Notes: generated by a model from the letters alone, not told the origin. Numbered from the stretch's first letter, positions 19,839-29,614 are shown. The stretch is 64,000 bases of DNA from Pantoea sp. At-9b (GCF_000175935.2 NC_014837.1:1922001-1986000), one strand, 5' to 3'. Made by a program: numbers and translations.

Positions 19839-19915
19839 GTTTTCGGCTGATTCCCGCTTGTCGCTACGCGCTGATTCGTCTTAAATCAGTCAGGTAACGA
19901 ACAAGAGGAATGATA

Positions 19916-20956
19916 ATGAGCGATAAACTTCGTGTCGGCCTGATAGGCTACGGATTTGCCAGCAAAACTTTCCATGCACCGCTGATCGCCGGAACGCCAG
20001 ATGTTGAACTGGCGGCGATTTCCAGCAGCGACGCTGCTAAAGTGCACGCTGACTGGCCATCGGTGCAGGTGGTCAGCGATCCCCAAACATTGCTGGACGA
20101 TCCGACACTGCATCTGATTGTCATTCCTACGCCGAATGACACCCACTTCCCTCTGGCAAAAGCGGCATTGAACGCCGGTAAACATGTGGTGGTTGATAAA
20201 CCCTTTACCGTCACCCTGTCGCAGGCGCGCGAACTCGATGCGCTGGCGAAAGCCAAAGGCTTGCTGCTGTCCGTGTTCCATAACCGTCGTTGGGACAGCG
20301 ACTTCCTCACATTGAAATCACTGCTGGCGGATGGCACCTTGGGTGAGATCCGTTATCTGGAGTCGCACTTTGACCGCTTCCGTCCGGAAGTCCGTCAGCG
20401 CTGGCGTGAGATGAAAGGGCCGGGCAGCGGTATCTGGTTTGATCTTGGGCCACATGTGCTGGATCAGGCGTTGCAGTTGTTTGGTACGCCAGTGGCGATC
20501 AATGTGGATATGGCGGAGTTGCGCACCGGTGCGCAAACCACTGACTATTTCCATGCCACGTTAACCTATCCACAACGGCGTGTGGTGCTGCATGCCAGTA
20601 TGTTGGCGGCGGCGGAGTCGGCACGTTTTATTGTGCACGGCACCCGGGGTAGCTACGTCAAATATGGCCTCGATCCGCAGGAGGATCGCCTGAAAGCTGG
20701 CGAACGTCCGCCTAAAGAGGAGTGGGGTTACGATATGCGTGATGGCGTGCTGACCCTGGCGGACGGTGATGTGATGGTGGAGAAAGCACTGCTGACGCTG
20801 CCGGGCAACTATCCGGCCTACTATGCGGCCGTGCGTGACGCGATCGCGGGCACCGCTGCGAATCCGGTGACGGCGGAGGAAGCGATTCAGGTGATGGAGT
20901 TAATCGAGCTGGGTCTGCAATCGGCCGAAAAACGCCAGACCCTGTCACTGAAGTAA
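19916..20956 (+). CDS. ydgJ: Gfo/Idh/MocA family oxidoreductase YdgJ
   Basis: This 346-residue NAD(P)-dependent oxidoreductase has a Rossmann motif (VGLIGYGFASKTFHAPLI) and the family EKP-equivalent (VVVDKPFTVTLSQARELD). The C-terminal domain contains HFDRFRPEVRQRWRE. Close similarity to E. coli YdgJ is evident; its substrate is unknown, presumably a sugar or polyol. I chose the ATG at 19916 because AAGAGGA lies 6 bases upstream, while the ATG at 19910 abuts it. In E. coli, ydgJ lies between add and the blr-cnu genes. Here it still borders the add side, but the ara/ytf block separates it from cnu. Confidence 0.93.
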   Translation: MSDKLRVGLIGYGFASKTFHAPLIAGTPDVELAAISSSDAAKVHADWPSVQVVSDPQTLLDDPTLHLIVIPTPNDTHFPLAKAALNAGKHVVVDKPFTVTLSQARELDALAKAKGLLLSVFHNRRWDSDFLTLKSLLADGTLGEIRYLESHFDRFRPEVRQRWREMKGPGSGIWFDLGPHVLDQALQLFGTPVAINVDMAELRTGAQTTDYFHATLTYPQRRVVLHASMLAAAESARFIVHGTRGSYVKYGLDPQEDRLKAGERPPKEEWGYDMRDGVLTLADGDVMVEKALLTLPGNYPAYYAAVRDAIAGTAANPVTAEEAIQVMELIELGLQSAEKRQTLSLK

Positions 20957-20962
20957 TTGCAC

Positions 20963-20994
20963 ACGGTCCTCTGCCGTCAGTGGGAGAGGACCGT
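20963..20994. terminator. Bidirectional hairpin between ydgJ and the chitinase gene
   Basis: ACGGTCCTCT and AGAGGACCGT form a perfect 10-bp stem with a 12-base loop. It lies between two convergent stop codons, so it can end both transcripts. Confidence 0.75.
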
Positions 20995-21001
20995 TAGAAC
21001 A

Positions 21002-22627
21002 TCAATCCTTGATGACAACATCCGGGAAACTGGCTTTGACGCAGCGAGTATAATCTCCCTGAGTCAATGCGCTGAAATCGTTCTCCTGCCAATTTACCAG
21101 CTTACAGGCATAAGACTTACCACCCGGATTCTCAGCCACGTAGCTATCATCTTTTACCCAGAACAACGGCATAGCCGCTGAACTGGCTTCACTGAATTGC
21201 TTCATCCCCTTACAACCCAGAACCTCGTTATCAGCAATGCTAACCCCGAGTTGTTTGGCGAATGCTTTATAGTACTCAATACGGTTTAATGACTGCTGAA
21301 TTTCCACGCTACCACCACATTCGACGCCACCGTTAATGATCTGCGTCGTCACACCAAAACCGGGCACCAGACCATTGGCTTTATCAGCATCATTCGGCTG
21401 CCAGCTACCATCGATAACCGCCTGCATACTTGGTTTCGGCGGTTGTGGTTGTACATAGAAAAATATCGCGCTGGCCAGGTTAAGCCAGGTATCGGCAACC
21501 AGATTGGGAGCCTTCAGAAGGACATTCACGTCGCCAAACATGGCTTGCGAGAAGGCACCATAATTGAAGTTATAACTCAGTTGTTTGGCACCACGGCCAA
21601 AGTAACTGAGGGCATTGCCCTGGGCGTCTTTCGCGCACGGCCAGGCTTTTCCCTGCCAGGTATCAGGATTACAGGTTGCGCCAGTGTATTTATCATAAGA
21701 GGTTTCATCCAGGCCCATTTCCCGCACCCAATGCAAGCCCTGTTGCCACTGCGCGACGTCGCTCTGATTGGCATGTTCACCGGTTTCCTGAACAAAGTGC
21801 GCAAACATCGTGGCGAGGGTCTTTTTACAAATGGCATCGGCGTCCTGTCCATTTTCACCATCAGCACACAGCACCGGGAATTTCCCGACGGCTTTCAGGA
21901 AATTTTCATAGGTGTAGGCTGCATCGCGGTGTGGGAAGAAAGTCTCCCATTTATCCGCTGTTACCAGCGCTTCCACCCGTTTCACGTTCGCTGGGTTAGT
22001 TGCCGCTCCGGGTTTAATCTGCTCAACCTTATCGTTACTCAACGTGCGGATGGCGTTTTTCACCGCAACCAGTTGAGGAAAGTTTGTCAGGGTTTCTTCA
22101 CGCGCATTCAGGGCTTTCTGGCTAATTTCCATGCCAGCTTCAGGTGCAACACCGTGCAGGTGCCAGGCGGCTTCCCATGCCCAACCTTCACCCGGTGCAT
22201 AGGCAGAGGCTTGCCCACTACACCAGTTCGCTACCAGACATTGATAATCTTGGCCCTTATTGCTGACAATATCACCCTGCTTATACTGATTACCTGCCTG
22301 GTAGGGTGGATAGTCGGAGGGGCCGGTTTCAGGTGGCGTAGGGGGGATGGGTTCCGGGTCCGGCGTCGGTTCTGGATCGGTCTCAGGTGCGGTACCTATT
22401 TTTTCCCAGACGTTTTCCCAGACGTGCGTTACCGCTGCATTGGGTGTTTCGCCCGGATTGGCATACCATTGTGCTTGGAAATCATTTCCCTGCCAGGTGA
22501 CCTTTTCTCCACCGGTGTAGGCTTTGTTGATATCGTATTTCTCATAGGCATGCAGTTGAAAGGATAACAGCATGCTGGCGCTGAGCAGGGATAATGCCAC
22601 GCCCTGGAATTGGTACTTATTTTTCAC
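21002..22627 (-). CDS. Secreted GH19 chitinase with two chitin-binding domains
   Basis: This 541-residue secreted protein has a signal peptide (residues 1-27, ending LHA). A CBM5/12-like domain spans about 28-77 ([20 protein letters not shown]), then a Pro/Glu/Thr linker (78-103). A second CBM5/12 domain covers about 104-160 ([20 protein letters not shown]). The GH19 catalytic domain runs from 165 to the end. Glu281 and Glu284 lie in FVQETGEHA, where the catalytic acid is found. The signature [16 protein letters not shown] (342-357) and [10 protein letters not shown] (430-439) are clear. It should hydrolyse chitin of fungi or arthropods. The start is a GTG (22625-22627) with a stop immediately upstream. 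It interrupts the ydgJ-add order of E. coli, so it was probably acquired. Confidence 0.9.
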   Translation of the reverse strand: MKNKYQFQGVALSLLSASMLLSFQLHAYEKYDINKAYTGGEKVTWQGNDFQAQWYANPGETPNAAVTHVWENVWEKIGTAPETDPEPTPDPEPIPPTPPETGPSDYPPYQAGNQYKQGDIVSNKGQDYQCLVANWCSGQASAYAPGEGWAWEAAWHLHGVAPEAGMEISQKALNAREETLTNFPQLVAVKNAIRTLSNDKVEQIKPGAATNPANVKRVEALVTADKWETFFPHRDAAYTYENFLKAVGKFPVLCADGENGQDADAICKKTLATMFAHFVQETGEHANQSDVAQWQQGLHWVREMGLDETSYDKYTGATCNPDTWQGKAWPCAKDAQGNALSYFGRGAKQLSYNFNYGAFSQAMFGDVNVLLKAPNLVADTWLNLASAIFFYVQPQPPKPSMQAVIDGSWQPNDADKANGLVPGFGVTTQIINGGVECGGSVEIQQSLNRIEYYKAFAKQLGVSIADNEVLGCKGMKQFSEASSAAMPLFWVKDDSYVAENPGGKSYACKLVNWQENDFSALTQGDYTRCVKASFPDVVIKD

Positions 22628-22863
22628 TCAAATGATCTCATTCAAAAATATAACAAGAAGGTGCCGCAAGCGAGGCAACCGGAGGATGAATGAAACCATT
22701 GTGGATTTGTTTAAATCTTGTTCGATATCAAATTCATTAGCCACTCAAGTGGATTCTTGTTTTGACAAAGAAGTATCGGATCATGGCCATCAGTATTCGT
22801 AGCGGCGCGATTGGCTAACCAGCAGAACACGCCCGATAATCGCGCCGCTACGGCATGTGAACC
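22628..22863. other. Intergenic region upstream of the chitinase gene
   Basis: This 236-base AT-rich gap holds the presumed chitinase promoter on the minus strand and, at its right end, a dispersed palindromic repeat downstream of add. I see no gene in it. Confidence 0.6.
22798..22853. repeat. Dispersed intergenic palindromic repeat, inverted pair (copy 1)
   Basis: CGTAGCGGCGCGATT and AATCGCGCCGCTACG face each other across 26 bases. This is one of five places in the window with the unit GTAGCGGCGCGATTTATCGC. It lies just after the add stop codon. Confidence 0.85.
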
Positions 22864-23862
22864 TTATCCCGCTACGCGTGCGCGCAGTGCGGCTTTCTCT
22901 GCATCGCTCAGGAACGCAATCGTCACACCATTTTCCTGCGCCTGACGCAGTTCGGCGGCAGTCAGACCGGCCTGTGGTGCGGCTACCTGATACTCATGCG
23001 CCAGCTCAATGCCCTGTACGGCCGGGTCATCGGTGTTGATGGTGGCGAGAATTCCGTGGTTGAGGAAGGCTTTCAGCGGATGACTGGCGAACGAGGAGAC
23101 GGTGCTGGTCTGAATGTTCGACGTCAGGCAGGATTCGATACCAATTTTCTGCTCGGCAAGAAAATCCATCAGTGCGCGATCTTCAATTGCCTTCACACCG
23201 TGGCCGATACGTTCGGCACCCAACTCACGAATTGCCTGCCAGATGCTTTCCGGGCCAGCGGCTTCACCGGCATGGACCGTGATACGGAAGCCAGCATCGC
23301 GGGCACGATTAAAGTGGCTAAGGAACTCGCTACCCGGGAAGCCCAGCTCGTCACCGGCCAGATCGACAGCGGTAATCCCGTCGCGATGCGCCAGTAAACC
23401 TTCCAGCTCGCGCAGGCAGGCTTCTTCGCCAAAAGTACGACTCATAATGCCGATCAGACGCACATCGACGCCGTATTGCTGCACGCCTGCACGCACGCCA
23501 TCGATCACCGCTTCAACGACCCCGGCAATCGGTAACTGGTGAGTCATCGCCATATAGCCCGGCGAGAAGCGCAGTTCTGCGTAGTGAATCCCCGCACGCG
23601 CAGCATCTTCGACGTTTTCCAGTGCAATGCGACGGCAGGCATCGAGATCGCCCAGCACTTTTACGCCCCAGTCCAGCTTTTGCAGAAAGCTGACGAGGTC
23701 CGGTTCATTCGCGGTGACCTGCACATGTGGGCGCAGCGTCTCAAGGGTGGTTGCGGGCAGGGCAAGATTAAACTGGCGACCTAAATCGAGGATGGTTTGT
23801 GCACGGATGTTGCCATCAAGGTGGCGGTGGATGTCGGTCAGAGGGATTTTTGTATCAATCAT
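22864..23862 (-). CDS. add: Adenosine deaminase
   Basis: This 332-residue zinc enzyme deaminates adenosine and deoxyadenosine to inosine and deoxyinosine in purine salvage. Metal and catalytic residues are in place: the HRHLDGN motif ([12 protein letters not shown], residues 9-20), [16 protein letters not shown] and INTDDPAV. Length and start ([18 protein letters not shown]) match E. coli Add. It lies next to malY as in E. coli, transcribed in the same direction. The space to the chitinase gene holds a repeat element. Confidence 0.96.
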   Translation of the reverse strand: MIDTKIPLTDIHRHLDGNIRAQTILDLGRQFNLALPATTLETLRPHVQVTANEPDLVSFLQKLDWGVKVLGDLDACRRIALENVEDAARAGIHYAELRFSPGYMAMTHQLPIAGVVEAVIDGVRAGVQQYGVDVRLIGIMSRTFGEEACLRELEGLLAHRDGITAVDLAGDELGFPGSEFLSHFNRARDAGFRITVHAGEAAGPESIWQAIRELGAERIGHGVKAIEDRALMDFLAEQKIGIESCLTSNIQTSTVSSFASHPLKAFLNHGILATINTDDPAVQGIELAHEYQVAAPQAGLTAAELRQAQENGVTIAFLSDAEKAALRARVAG

Positions 23863-23980
23863 GTCGCACTCGCAGAGTTATCGTAAAGTGCAGAGCATTA
23901 TAAAAATATCTTGCGCAACAACGCCAGCAATTTGCGCAAATGCCAGGGCAGATGCTGCATAAAGCAGCATCTGATCCGGT

Positions 23981-25159
23981 TCAGCGGGTTTGCAGGGCGG
24001 CAATTAAGCGATTGAGTCCCTCGTCAAGTTTGGTGCGTGGGCACCCGGCATTGAGTCGCAGCCAACCGCGACTGGCTGCGCCATAGGTGGAGCCGGGCAT
24101 CATGGCGACCTTGTAGTGGTGAATCAGGCGTTGCTGTAATTGCTGTTCATCAATATCCAGCGGATTCAGATCGATCCATGCCAGATAGGTGGCGGCTGGC
24201 GGTTGCCAGTTGAGCTGCGGAAAAGCCTGGTTCAGGCGATGTGCCACGTGCTGCATATTCGCGTGCAGATAACGACGCAGTGCATCCAGCCAGGGGGCAC
24301 CTTCGCGATAGGCGGCAATGGTGGCTGCCAGAGCCATCACCGCCGGAGAGGATAAACCATCCTGCTGCTTCAAAGCGCGAAACCATGCCTGCCGATCATT
24401 GCTATCGTCAATGATCCCCCAAGCCCCGGTCAGCGCCGGAATATTGAAACTTTTCGAGGCAGCGGTGAACAGCGCCCAGCCCGATTGGGCCACGGTGCTC
24501 CACGGGAGATGCTGCGCGTCACTCAGCACCATATCCATATGGATTTCGTCGCTGATCACCTTTACCCCATGCCGGGCGCACAGCGTTGCCATCTGCTGTA
24601 ACTCATCGTGTCGCCACACTTTGCCGGTCGGATTGTGCGGGCTACACAGCAGCATCACTTTACAGCGTGGGCGCGCCAGCTGTTGCTCAAGCTGTTGCAT
24701 ATCGCAATGCCACTGCTGGCCGTCCGGTCGTAATGGCAGGGCCAGCACCCGGCGTTGGTTGCTTTCAATCGTGTGGTAAAACGCATCATAAGCCGGAGTG
24801 TGGATCAGCACTTCATCATCAGGCTGTGTCCAGTGGCGCAGTAACTGCGCCACCATATAGATCACCGAAGGTCCATACACAATCGATTCCGCAGCGACTG
24901 GGTAAGCAAAGCGCGTCTGCATCCAGTGCTGAATGGCGCTGAGAAAGGCCTCGTGTTGCCAGCGGCTATAACCCAATACGCCGTGATCAAGCCGCTGATG
25001 CAGGGCCGTAATGATGCAAGGCGCGGTTGCAAAATCCATATCTGAGATGGTGAAGGGCAGCAGGTCGGGCACACCAAAGCGGTCTGCAACGAAATCCCAC
25101 TGGGTGCACCAACTGCCGTGGCGGTCAATCACCTGGTCAAAGTTGAAGGTCGGCATCAT
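23981..25159 (-). CDS. malY: PLP-dependent C-S lyase MalY
   Basis: This 392-residue aminotransferase-fold enzyme cleaves cystathionine/cysteine-type C-S bonds (beta-lyase). In E. coli it also represses the maltose activator MalT by direct binding. Family landmarks are DRHGSWCTQWDFVADRFG, the PLP-lysine region TAASKSFNIPALTGAWG and CSPHNPTGKVW. The ATG at 25159 overlaps the malX stop by one base (TGATG), so I prefer it to the GTG one codon upstream. It is co-transcribed with malX under likely MalI control. Confidence 0.94.
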   Translation of the reverse strand: MMPTFNFDQVIDRHGSWCTQWDFVADRFGVPDLLPFTISDMDFATAPCIITALHQRLDHGVLGYSRWQHEAFLSAIQHWMQTRFAYPVAAESIVYGPSVIYMVAQLLRHWTQPDDEVLIHTPAYDAFYHTIESNQRRVLALPLRPDGQQWHCDMQQLEQQLARPRCKVMLLCSPHNPTGKVWRHDELQQMATLCARHGVKVISDEIHMDMVLSDAQHLPWSTVAQSGWALFTAASKSFNIPALTGAWGIIDDSNDRQAWFRALKQQDGLSSPAVMALAATIAAYREGAPWLDALRRYLHANMQHVAHRLNQAFPQLNWQPPAATYLAWIDLNPLDIDEQQLQQRLIHHYKVAMMPGSTYGAASRGWLRLNAGCPRTKLDEGLNRLIAALQTR

Positions 25160-26745
25160 CACACCGTCGCACTCATCAAATGGGCCATTTCATCTTTCAC
25201 CGACTGCACCTGTGGGCCAATCACCACCTGCACGCTGGTTTGATTAAGATGTACCACACCAATTGCGCCATTCGCCTTCAGCGCGGCATCGTCGACTTTG
25301 CTCATATCAGCAACCGACAGGCGCAGACGGGTCAGGCAATTATCTAATGAGGTGATATTTTCGATGCCGCCAAGCGCAGCGAGGATGGCCGGGGTGTTAT
25401 AGCCGGATTTGCCCACGCCAGCGCGGCTGACCTGCTGCTCCAGCTGGCTGTTATCGACTTCGCGTCCCGGGGTTTTGATGTTGAAGCGCGTAATGGCAAA
25501 ACGGAAGATGCAATAATAACCGGCAAACCAGATCGCGGCGATCACCGGCACCCAGTACCATTTTGTCGACAGGCCATGCAGGATGCCAAATACCAGGAAA
25601 TCGATCACATTGCCGTCGGTATTACCGATAGTGACGCCGAGAATGGCCATCACGGTAAAGCCAAGGCCGGTCAGCAGGGCGTGGATCAGATAGAGTACCG
25701 GGGCGACAAACAGGAACAGAAATTCAATCGGTTCCGTGGTGCCGCCGACCACACAGGCCACCACGCCAGAAATCAGCAGACCTTTAATTTTGTGACGATT
25801 TTCCGGCCGGGCGCAGTGATACATCGCCAGCGCCGCACCGGGCAGGCCGCCGAGGAAGGCGGGCATTTTACCTTGCGACAGGAAGCGCGTAGCGCTCTCG
25901 GCAAATCCCTGGGTTGACGGACACGCCAGTTGGGCCTGGAAAATGGTCAATGCGCCGCTCACCGAATGGCCGCACACATCGAGGGTGCCGCCCGCATCGG
26001 TGAAGCGGATAATGGCGACGAGGATATGTTGCAGGCCAAAGGGCAGCAGCAGACGTTCGCCAGTACCAAACAACATCGGGCCAAAGTCGCCAGCGCTATT
26101 GATCATCCAACCCAGACCGGTAATGGCGCGTGCGAACCATGGCCAAATCATCGGGACCACCAGGCCCAGCACACCCATCATCAGCGTGGTGATAATCGGG
26201 ACAAAGCGGGTGCCGCCGAAAAAGGCCAGCGCATCCGGCAGACGGATGTTGTGAAAGCGTTCATGCAGCCAGAACACCACGATACCCACAATCACCGCGC
26301 CGAGAATACCGGTATCGATCGAGGGAATGCCAAGAATAGTTTGTATGTTGTTGGCTTTCAGTACCGCGGTATCGGTGGTAGGGAGAATCGCGTTGATATT
26401 CAGCCAGAAATTGATGCTGAGATTGAGCACCGCATAGCCGACAAAACCGGCGAACGCGGCAACCCCTTTGTTTTCGCGCGCCATCCCGAGCGGGATGGCG
26501 ATGGCGAACATCACCGGAAGATAGCTGAAGGCAAATGATCCGATTTTCGCCATCCAGATAAACAGATACTGCAACAGCGGCTGGTCGAGCAGCGGAATCA
26601 ACCGCAGAACATCGTGGCTGCTCAGTGAGCTGCCGATACCCAGCAAAATGCCGCAAAACGACAGCAGCGCCACCGGCAACATAAAAGTCTTACCCAAACT
26701 TTGAAAAAACTCCCAAAGCGACATTTTCGGTCGACTACTGGACAT
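25159..26745 (-). CDS. malX: PTS maltose/glucose-type transporter subunit IICB MalX
   Basis: This 528-residue PTS permease has an N-terminal IIC membrane domain (KTFMLPVALLSFCGILLGIG and SHDVLRLIPLLDQPL at the start; GGTTEPIEFLFLFVAPVLY in the active-site loop). A C-terminal IIB domain (about 445-528) carries the phosphorylatable Cys in LDNCLTRLRLSV. I chose the ATG at 26745 (MSSSRPKMSLWEF), which follows a good AGGAG. In E. coli MalX can move glucose and maltose, although its natural substrate is unsettled. The start codon overlaps nothing upstream and the stop overlaps malY. Confidence 0.94.
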   Translation of the reverse strand: MSSSRPKMSLWEFFQSLGKTFMLPVALLSFCGILLGIGSSLSSHDVLRLIPLLDQPLLQYLFIWMAKIGSFAFSYLPVMFAIAIPLGMARENKGVAAFAGFVGYAVLNLSINFWLNINAILPTTDTAVLKANNIQTILGIPSIDTGILGAVIVGIVVFWLHERFHNIRLPDALAFFGGTRFVPIITTLMMGVLGLVVPMIWPWFARAITGLGWMINSAGDFGPMLFGTGERLLLPFGLQHILVAIIRFTDAGGTLDVCGHSVSGALTIFQAQLACPSTQGFAESATRFLSQGKMPAFLGGLPGAALAMYHCARPENRHKIKGLLISGVVACVVGGTTEPIEFLFLFVAPVLYLIHALLTGLGFTVMAILGVTIGNTDGNVIDFLVFGILHGLSTKWYWVPVIAAIWFAGYYCIFRFAITRFNIKTPGREVDNSQLEQQVSRAGVGKSGYNTPAILAALGGIENITSLDNCLTRLRLSVADMSKVDDAALKANGAIGVVHLNQTSVQVVIGPQVQSVKDEMAHLMSATV

Positions 26746-26789
26746 AGCGTTCTCCTGGCAAAGCAATGATCAACGTGAAGTGCGCGCAT

Positions 26790-26805
26790 GATAAAACGTT
26801 TTACC
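26790..26805. promoter_or_regulatory. MalI operator, malX side
   Basis: GATAAAACGTTTTACC differs by one base from the E. coli MalI operator GATAAAACGTTTTATC. It lies 45 bases upstream of the malX start. Confidence 0.8.
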
Positions 26806-26833
26806 AAGAGATATTCCTGCCAAAATCCAAAAT

Positions 26834-26849
26834 TGTGATTAACGTTACG
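26834..26849. promoter_or_regulatory. Candidate CRP site between malX and malI
   Basis: TGTGATTAACGTTACG matches the left CRP half perfectly and the right half weakly. It is centred between the two MalI operators, as in the E. coli malX-malI region. Confidence 0.45.
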
Positions 26850-26868
26850 CTTTCTTTTTATGTTGAAC

Positions 26869-26884
26869 GGTGTAACGTTTTATC
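26869..26884. promoter_or_regulatory. MalI operator, malI side
   Basis: GGTGTAACGTTTTATC keeps the full right half (AACGTTTTATC) of the MalI operator. It sits 37 bases before malI, consistent with autoregulation. Confidence 0.7.
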
Positions 26885-26920
26885 TCATTGTTTCTACACT
26901 CTACAGCCGTGACCCACACC

Positions 26921-27949
26921 ATGACGCAGCAGAAGATAACCATTCATGAAGTCGCTGAGGCAGCCGGTGTCTCCGTCACCACCGTTTCGCTGGTGCTCTC
27001 CGGTAAAGGGCGTATATCCACCGCCACCAGTGCCCGCGTCAATCAGGCGATTGAACAACTGGGTTATATCCGCAATCGATCGGCTGCCGTGTTGCGCGGG
27101 GCCGAAAGTGGTGTGATTGGCCTGATTGTGCGCGACCTCAGCCAACCCTTTTATGCCGCCATGACCGCCGGTTTGAGTGAGGTGCTGGAACAGCAGGGTA
27201 AGATGCTGGTGCTGACGCAAAGCGGCCACCACGGGCAGCAGCTGGAGCGCTGCTTTGCCTCATTAGTGGCGCAGGGAGTGGATGGGGTGATTTTAGGCGG
27301 TGCTCCGGAGCAGGCCGAAAAATGGGTGGCGCAGGCGCAGGAGCAGGGGATCGCCCTGGTCTGCGCGGCGCGGGCCAGTAGCCTGGACCAGGTGGATTCC
27401 CTCCATCCGGATAATAGCCAGGCCGCGCGTCTCGCCACCGAATACCTGATTCGTAAGGGACATCAACGTATTGCCTGGATCGGCGGCTCCACCGCATCGC
27501 TGACGCGCGCTGAGCGTATCGGAGGCTACTGTGCCACCTTGCTGCAATATGGCTTACCCTTCCGGCCTGAATGGATCATTGAATGTGGTGACCGTCAGCC
27601 CGAGGTGGCAGCGGTCACCGCGCAGCTGTTGCGCCAGCATCCGGGTATCACGGCAATTCTGGCACACAACGCGACGGTGACGCTGGGCTGTTATTTTGGC
27701 GCGCTGCATAGCGGCAGAACGCTGGCGGAAGGGGCGGTGGGGAGCTACTACAGTCAGCAACTGGCGTTAGTCGGCTTCAATGACGACCCGCAGCGGGAGT
27801 TGTACGATCCGGCGCTGACCTTTGTCAGTAGCGGTGCGCGTGAAGTGGGACGTCGCGCCGGGCAGCGCATGTTGCAGCGGCTGGCACAGCCGTCAGGTGA
27901 GGTGCAGACCTTAATCGTTCCGCCACTGCTGCTGCCCGGGCGGGCATAA
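26921..27949 (+). CDS. malI: LacI-family repressor MalI
   Basis: This 342-residue repressor, exactly the E. coli MalI length, has an N-terminal helix-turn-helix (ITIHEVAEAAGVSVTTVSLVLSG, cut here to KITIHEVAEAAGVSVTTVSL) and a periplasmic-binding-like effector domain. I chose the ATG at 26921 (MTQQKITIHE); the 11 upstream in-frame codons do not fit the family. It is divergent from malXY, with two operators in the shared gap. The inducer is unknown in E. coli too. The gene ends at a bidirectional terminator shared with ydgA. Confidence 0.95.
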   Translation: MTQQKITIHEVAEAAGVSVTTVSLVLSGKGRISTATSARVNQAIEQLGYIRNRSAAVLRGAESGVIGLIVRDLSQPFYAAMTAGLSEVLEQQGKMLVLTQSGHHGQQLERCFASLVAQGVDGVILGGAPEQAEKWVAQAQEQGIALVCAARASSLDQVDSLHPDNSQAARLATEYLIRKGHQRIAWIGGSTASLTRAERIGGYCATLLQYGLPFRPEWIIECGDRQPEVAAVTAQLLRQHPGITAILAHNATVTLGCYFGALHSGRTLAEGAVGSYYSQQLALVGFNDDPQRELYDPALTFVSSGAREVGRRAGQRMLQRLAQPSGEVQTLIVPPLLLPGRA

Positions 27950-27978
27950 AAAAAAGCGGCTGGTAAGCCGCTTGTTTC
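27948..27978. terminator. Bidirectional terminator between malI and ydgA
   Basis: AAGCGGCT-ggta-AGCCGCTT stem (27954-27973) is preceded by eight A, which give a U-run for the minus-strand ydgA transcript, and followed by TGTTTC for malI. Confidence 0.88.
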
Positions 27979-27986
27979 GTTGTGGA

Positions 27987-29486
27987 TTACTCCGGCATTC
28001 CTTCACTGGTTTGGCTGCCCAGCATATAACGAGACAGGAACTGTTCGAGCGACAGCTTATCGCCGTTCATCGTGACCTGACCGTTGCCGTATTGCAGGCT
28101 GGTGGTGATGTTGTCATCCTGCTGCTGGGTCAGGCGGAACATCTGGCCCATGGCCGCCAGGCCTTTTACCTGCTGATCTGCCAGCTTCTGGGCGTCATCG
28201 CCCTGGTAGCCTTCAGCCAGCCCCACATGGCGCATCACCTCGGTCGCCATCGGCATATTGATCACCAGCTTACCGTCCAGGGTTTTCAGCACGCGATCCA
28301 CAGCCGCACTCAGGGTTTGCGCCTCACCGGTGACACTGGCCGGATCGTTGAAACCGACATTCAGGTTAAAGGTGCTCTCGCCTTTATCGTTTTTCCAGCT
28401 CAGCGGTGCGATGCTGACTGTGGGTGAGCCTTTCAACAAGGTCGGCAGATTGTTCATCAGAATGGTATGAACACCTTCCTGATAACGGATCGGATCATCG
28501 ATCAGACCCGGCTGATTAAGCAGGCTCTGAATTTGCGTGTTGTAGCTATCGGAGAAGGCTTTGACCGCCTGGGCATCAAACTGCGCCAGTTTCATTGTCA
28601 CTTTGGCTTCGCCAAATGGCTGTTTTTGCAGGCTGATATTGCCGACCTGATAATCGATCTGGCCGCCAATTTTACCGTCTTTGTTGTCAAATGATGACGT
28701 GCCGTTCATTTTTTCCAGCGTCAGACCTTCCTGGCCGTTGACGCTGGCGGTCAGCTTATCCAGGGTGATCTGTTGATCGCCCACGCGTACCCCTTCCGGG
28801 CTCAAATGGGTGTCACCACTCATCTTCAGACCATTAAGCGTGAACAGCACCGGCTGGTTGACTTCGTTCTTGCTGGCAAAGGCGATGCTGGAGAAATCCC
28901 CCTGCAGGCCAATGTTGTTGCCCTGCTGGTCAGCACTGACGTTTAGCGTGCCGCCGTTCGTTGCCAGACGCACGCCATTCTGCGCATCCTGGTAATCGGC
29001 CGGTAACAGGGTCAGTGCGGTATCCGTCGCGCCGCTATAGCCAATGCGCGTATCAGCGTTAACCAGTGATTTGCCATTGGTCAGTTCAAACAGTTTCTTC
29101 ACCGCATCGGTGTTTTCCAGCTCGCTATGCACCGAGGCCATGCTGGGGATCAGCACGCCATGCTTCAGCTGAGAAAAGGGGAAGGGGCCGTGGTCGATCA
29201 CGGTGTTCAGCACAATGCTCTGGCCCGGCTTCAGCAGCGGGTTGTCTTCAGTTTGCGAGCTGGCTTGCAGCACCAGTTTGGCTTTACTGCTGAACAGGCC
29301 GCGCTGGTAATCCTGATAACTCAGCGTCAGGCGGCTGTTGGGCGCGTAAGCGTTGATTTGTGCATTGGCGTTTTGCACCATCTGGTCAATATGGCTTTCC
29401 AGTTGCTTGCCAGTGAACCAGGCGGCGCCGGTCCAGATTACCCCGAGGGCCACAATGACACCTACGGCAATCTTGGTCTTTTTCAT
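27987..29486 (-). CDS. ydgA: DUF945 family protein YdgA
   Basis: This 499-residue protein has one N-terminal signal anchor (MKKTKIAVGVIVALGVIWTG) and a long beta-rich periplasmic part. Blocks shared with E. coli YdgA include YQRGLFSSKAKLVL, HGPFPFSQLKHG and TTSLQYGNGQVTMNG. I chose the ATG at 29486; the seven codons before it are not family-like. The molecular function is not established. It keeps the E. coli position between malI and manA. Confidence 0.9.
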   Translation of the reverse strand: MKKTKIAVGVIVALGVIWTGAAWFTGKQLESHIDQMVQNANAQINAYAPNSRLTLSYQDYQRGLFSSKAKLVLQASSQTEDNPLLKPGQSIVLNTVIDHGPFPFSQLKHGVLIPSMASVHSELENTDAVKKLFELTNGKSLVNADTRIGYSGATDTALTLLPADYQDAQNGVRLATNGGTLNVSADQQGNNIGLQGDFSSIAFASKNEVNQPVLFTLNGLKMSGDTHLSPEGVRVGDQQITLDKLTASVNGQEGLTLEKMNGTSSFDNKDGKIGGQIDYQVGNISLQKQPFGEAKVTMKLAQFDAQAVKAFSDSYNTQIQSLLNQPGLIDDPIRYQEGVHTILMNNLPTLLKGSPTVSIAPLSWKNDKGESTFNLNVGFNDPASVTGEAQTLSAAVDRVLKTLDGKLVINMPMATEVMRHVGLAEGYQGDDAQKLADQQVKGLAAMGQMFRLTQQQDDNITTSLQYGNGQVTMNGDKLSLEQFLSRYMLGSQTSEGMPE

Positions 29487-29544
29487 CGCTGAGTCGTCCT
29501 TATCCATGCGTCCGCAGGCACCTGGTGTGTGCGGCGGGTGAAGA

Positions 29545-29564
29545 AAAACGCCCGCAGGCGTTTT
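29545..29564 (-). terminator. Terminator downstream of manA
   Basis: AAAACGCC-cgca-GGCGTTTT stem in the gap between manA and ydgA, about 50 bases past the manA stop. The A/T-ended stem gives a U-rich tail in either direction. Confidence 0.75.
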
Positions 29565-29614
29565 AAATTAATAGTTTGAAAATGATAGCAGTTAACCGGA
29601 CGGTCGTCAGCCGC

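Noticed and set aside
21443..22567. 374-codon frame on the plus strand
   Set aside because: It is antisense to the chitinase gene, which has clear domains and a signal peptide.
25930..26538. 202-codon plus-strand frame
   Set aside because: It is antisense to malX, and its composition (Gln, His, Arg-rich) is that of a shadow frame.
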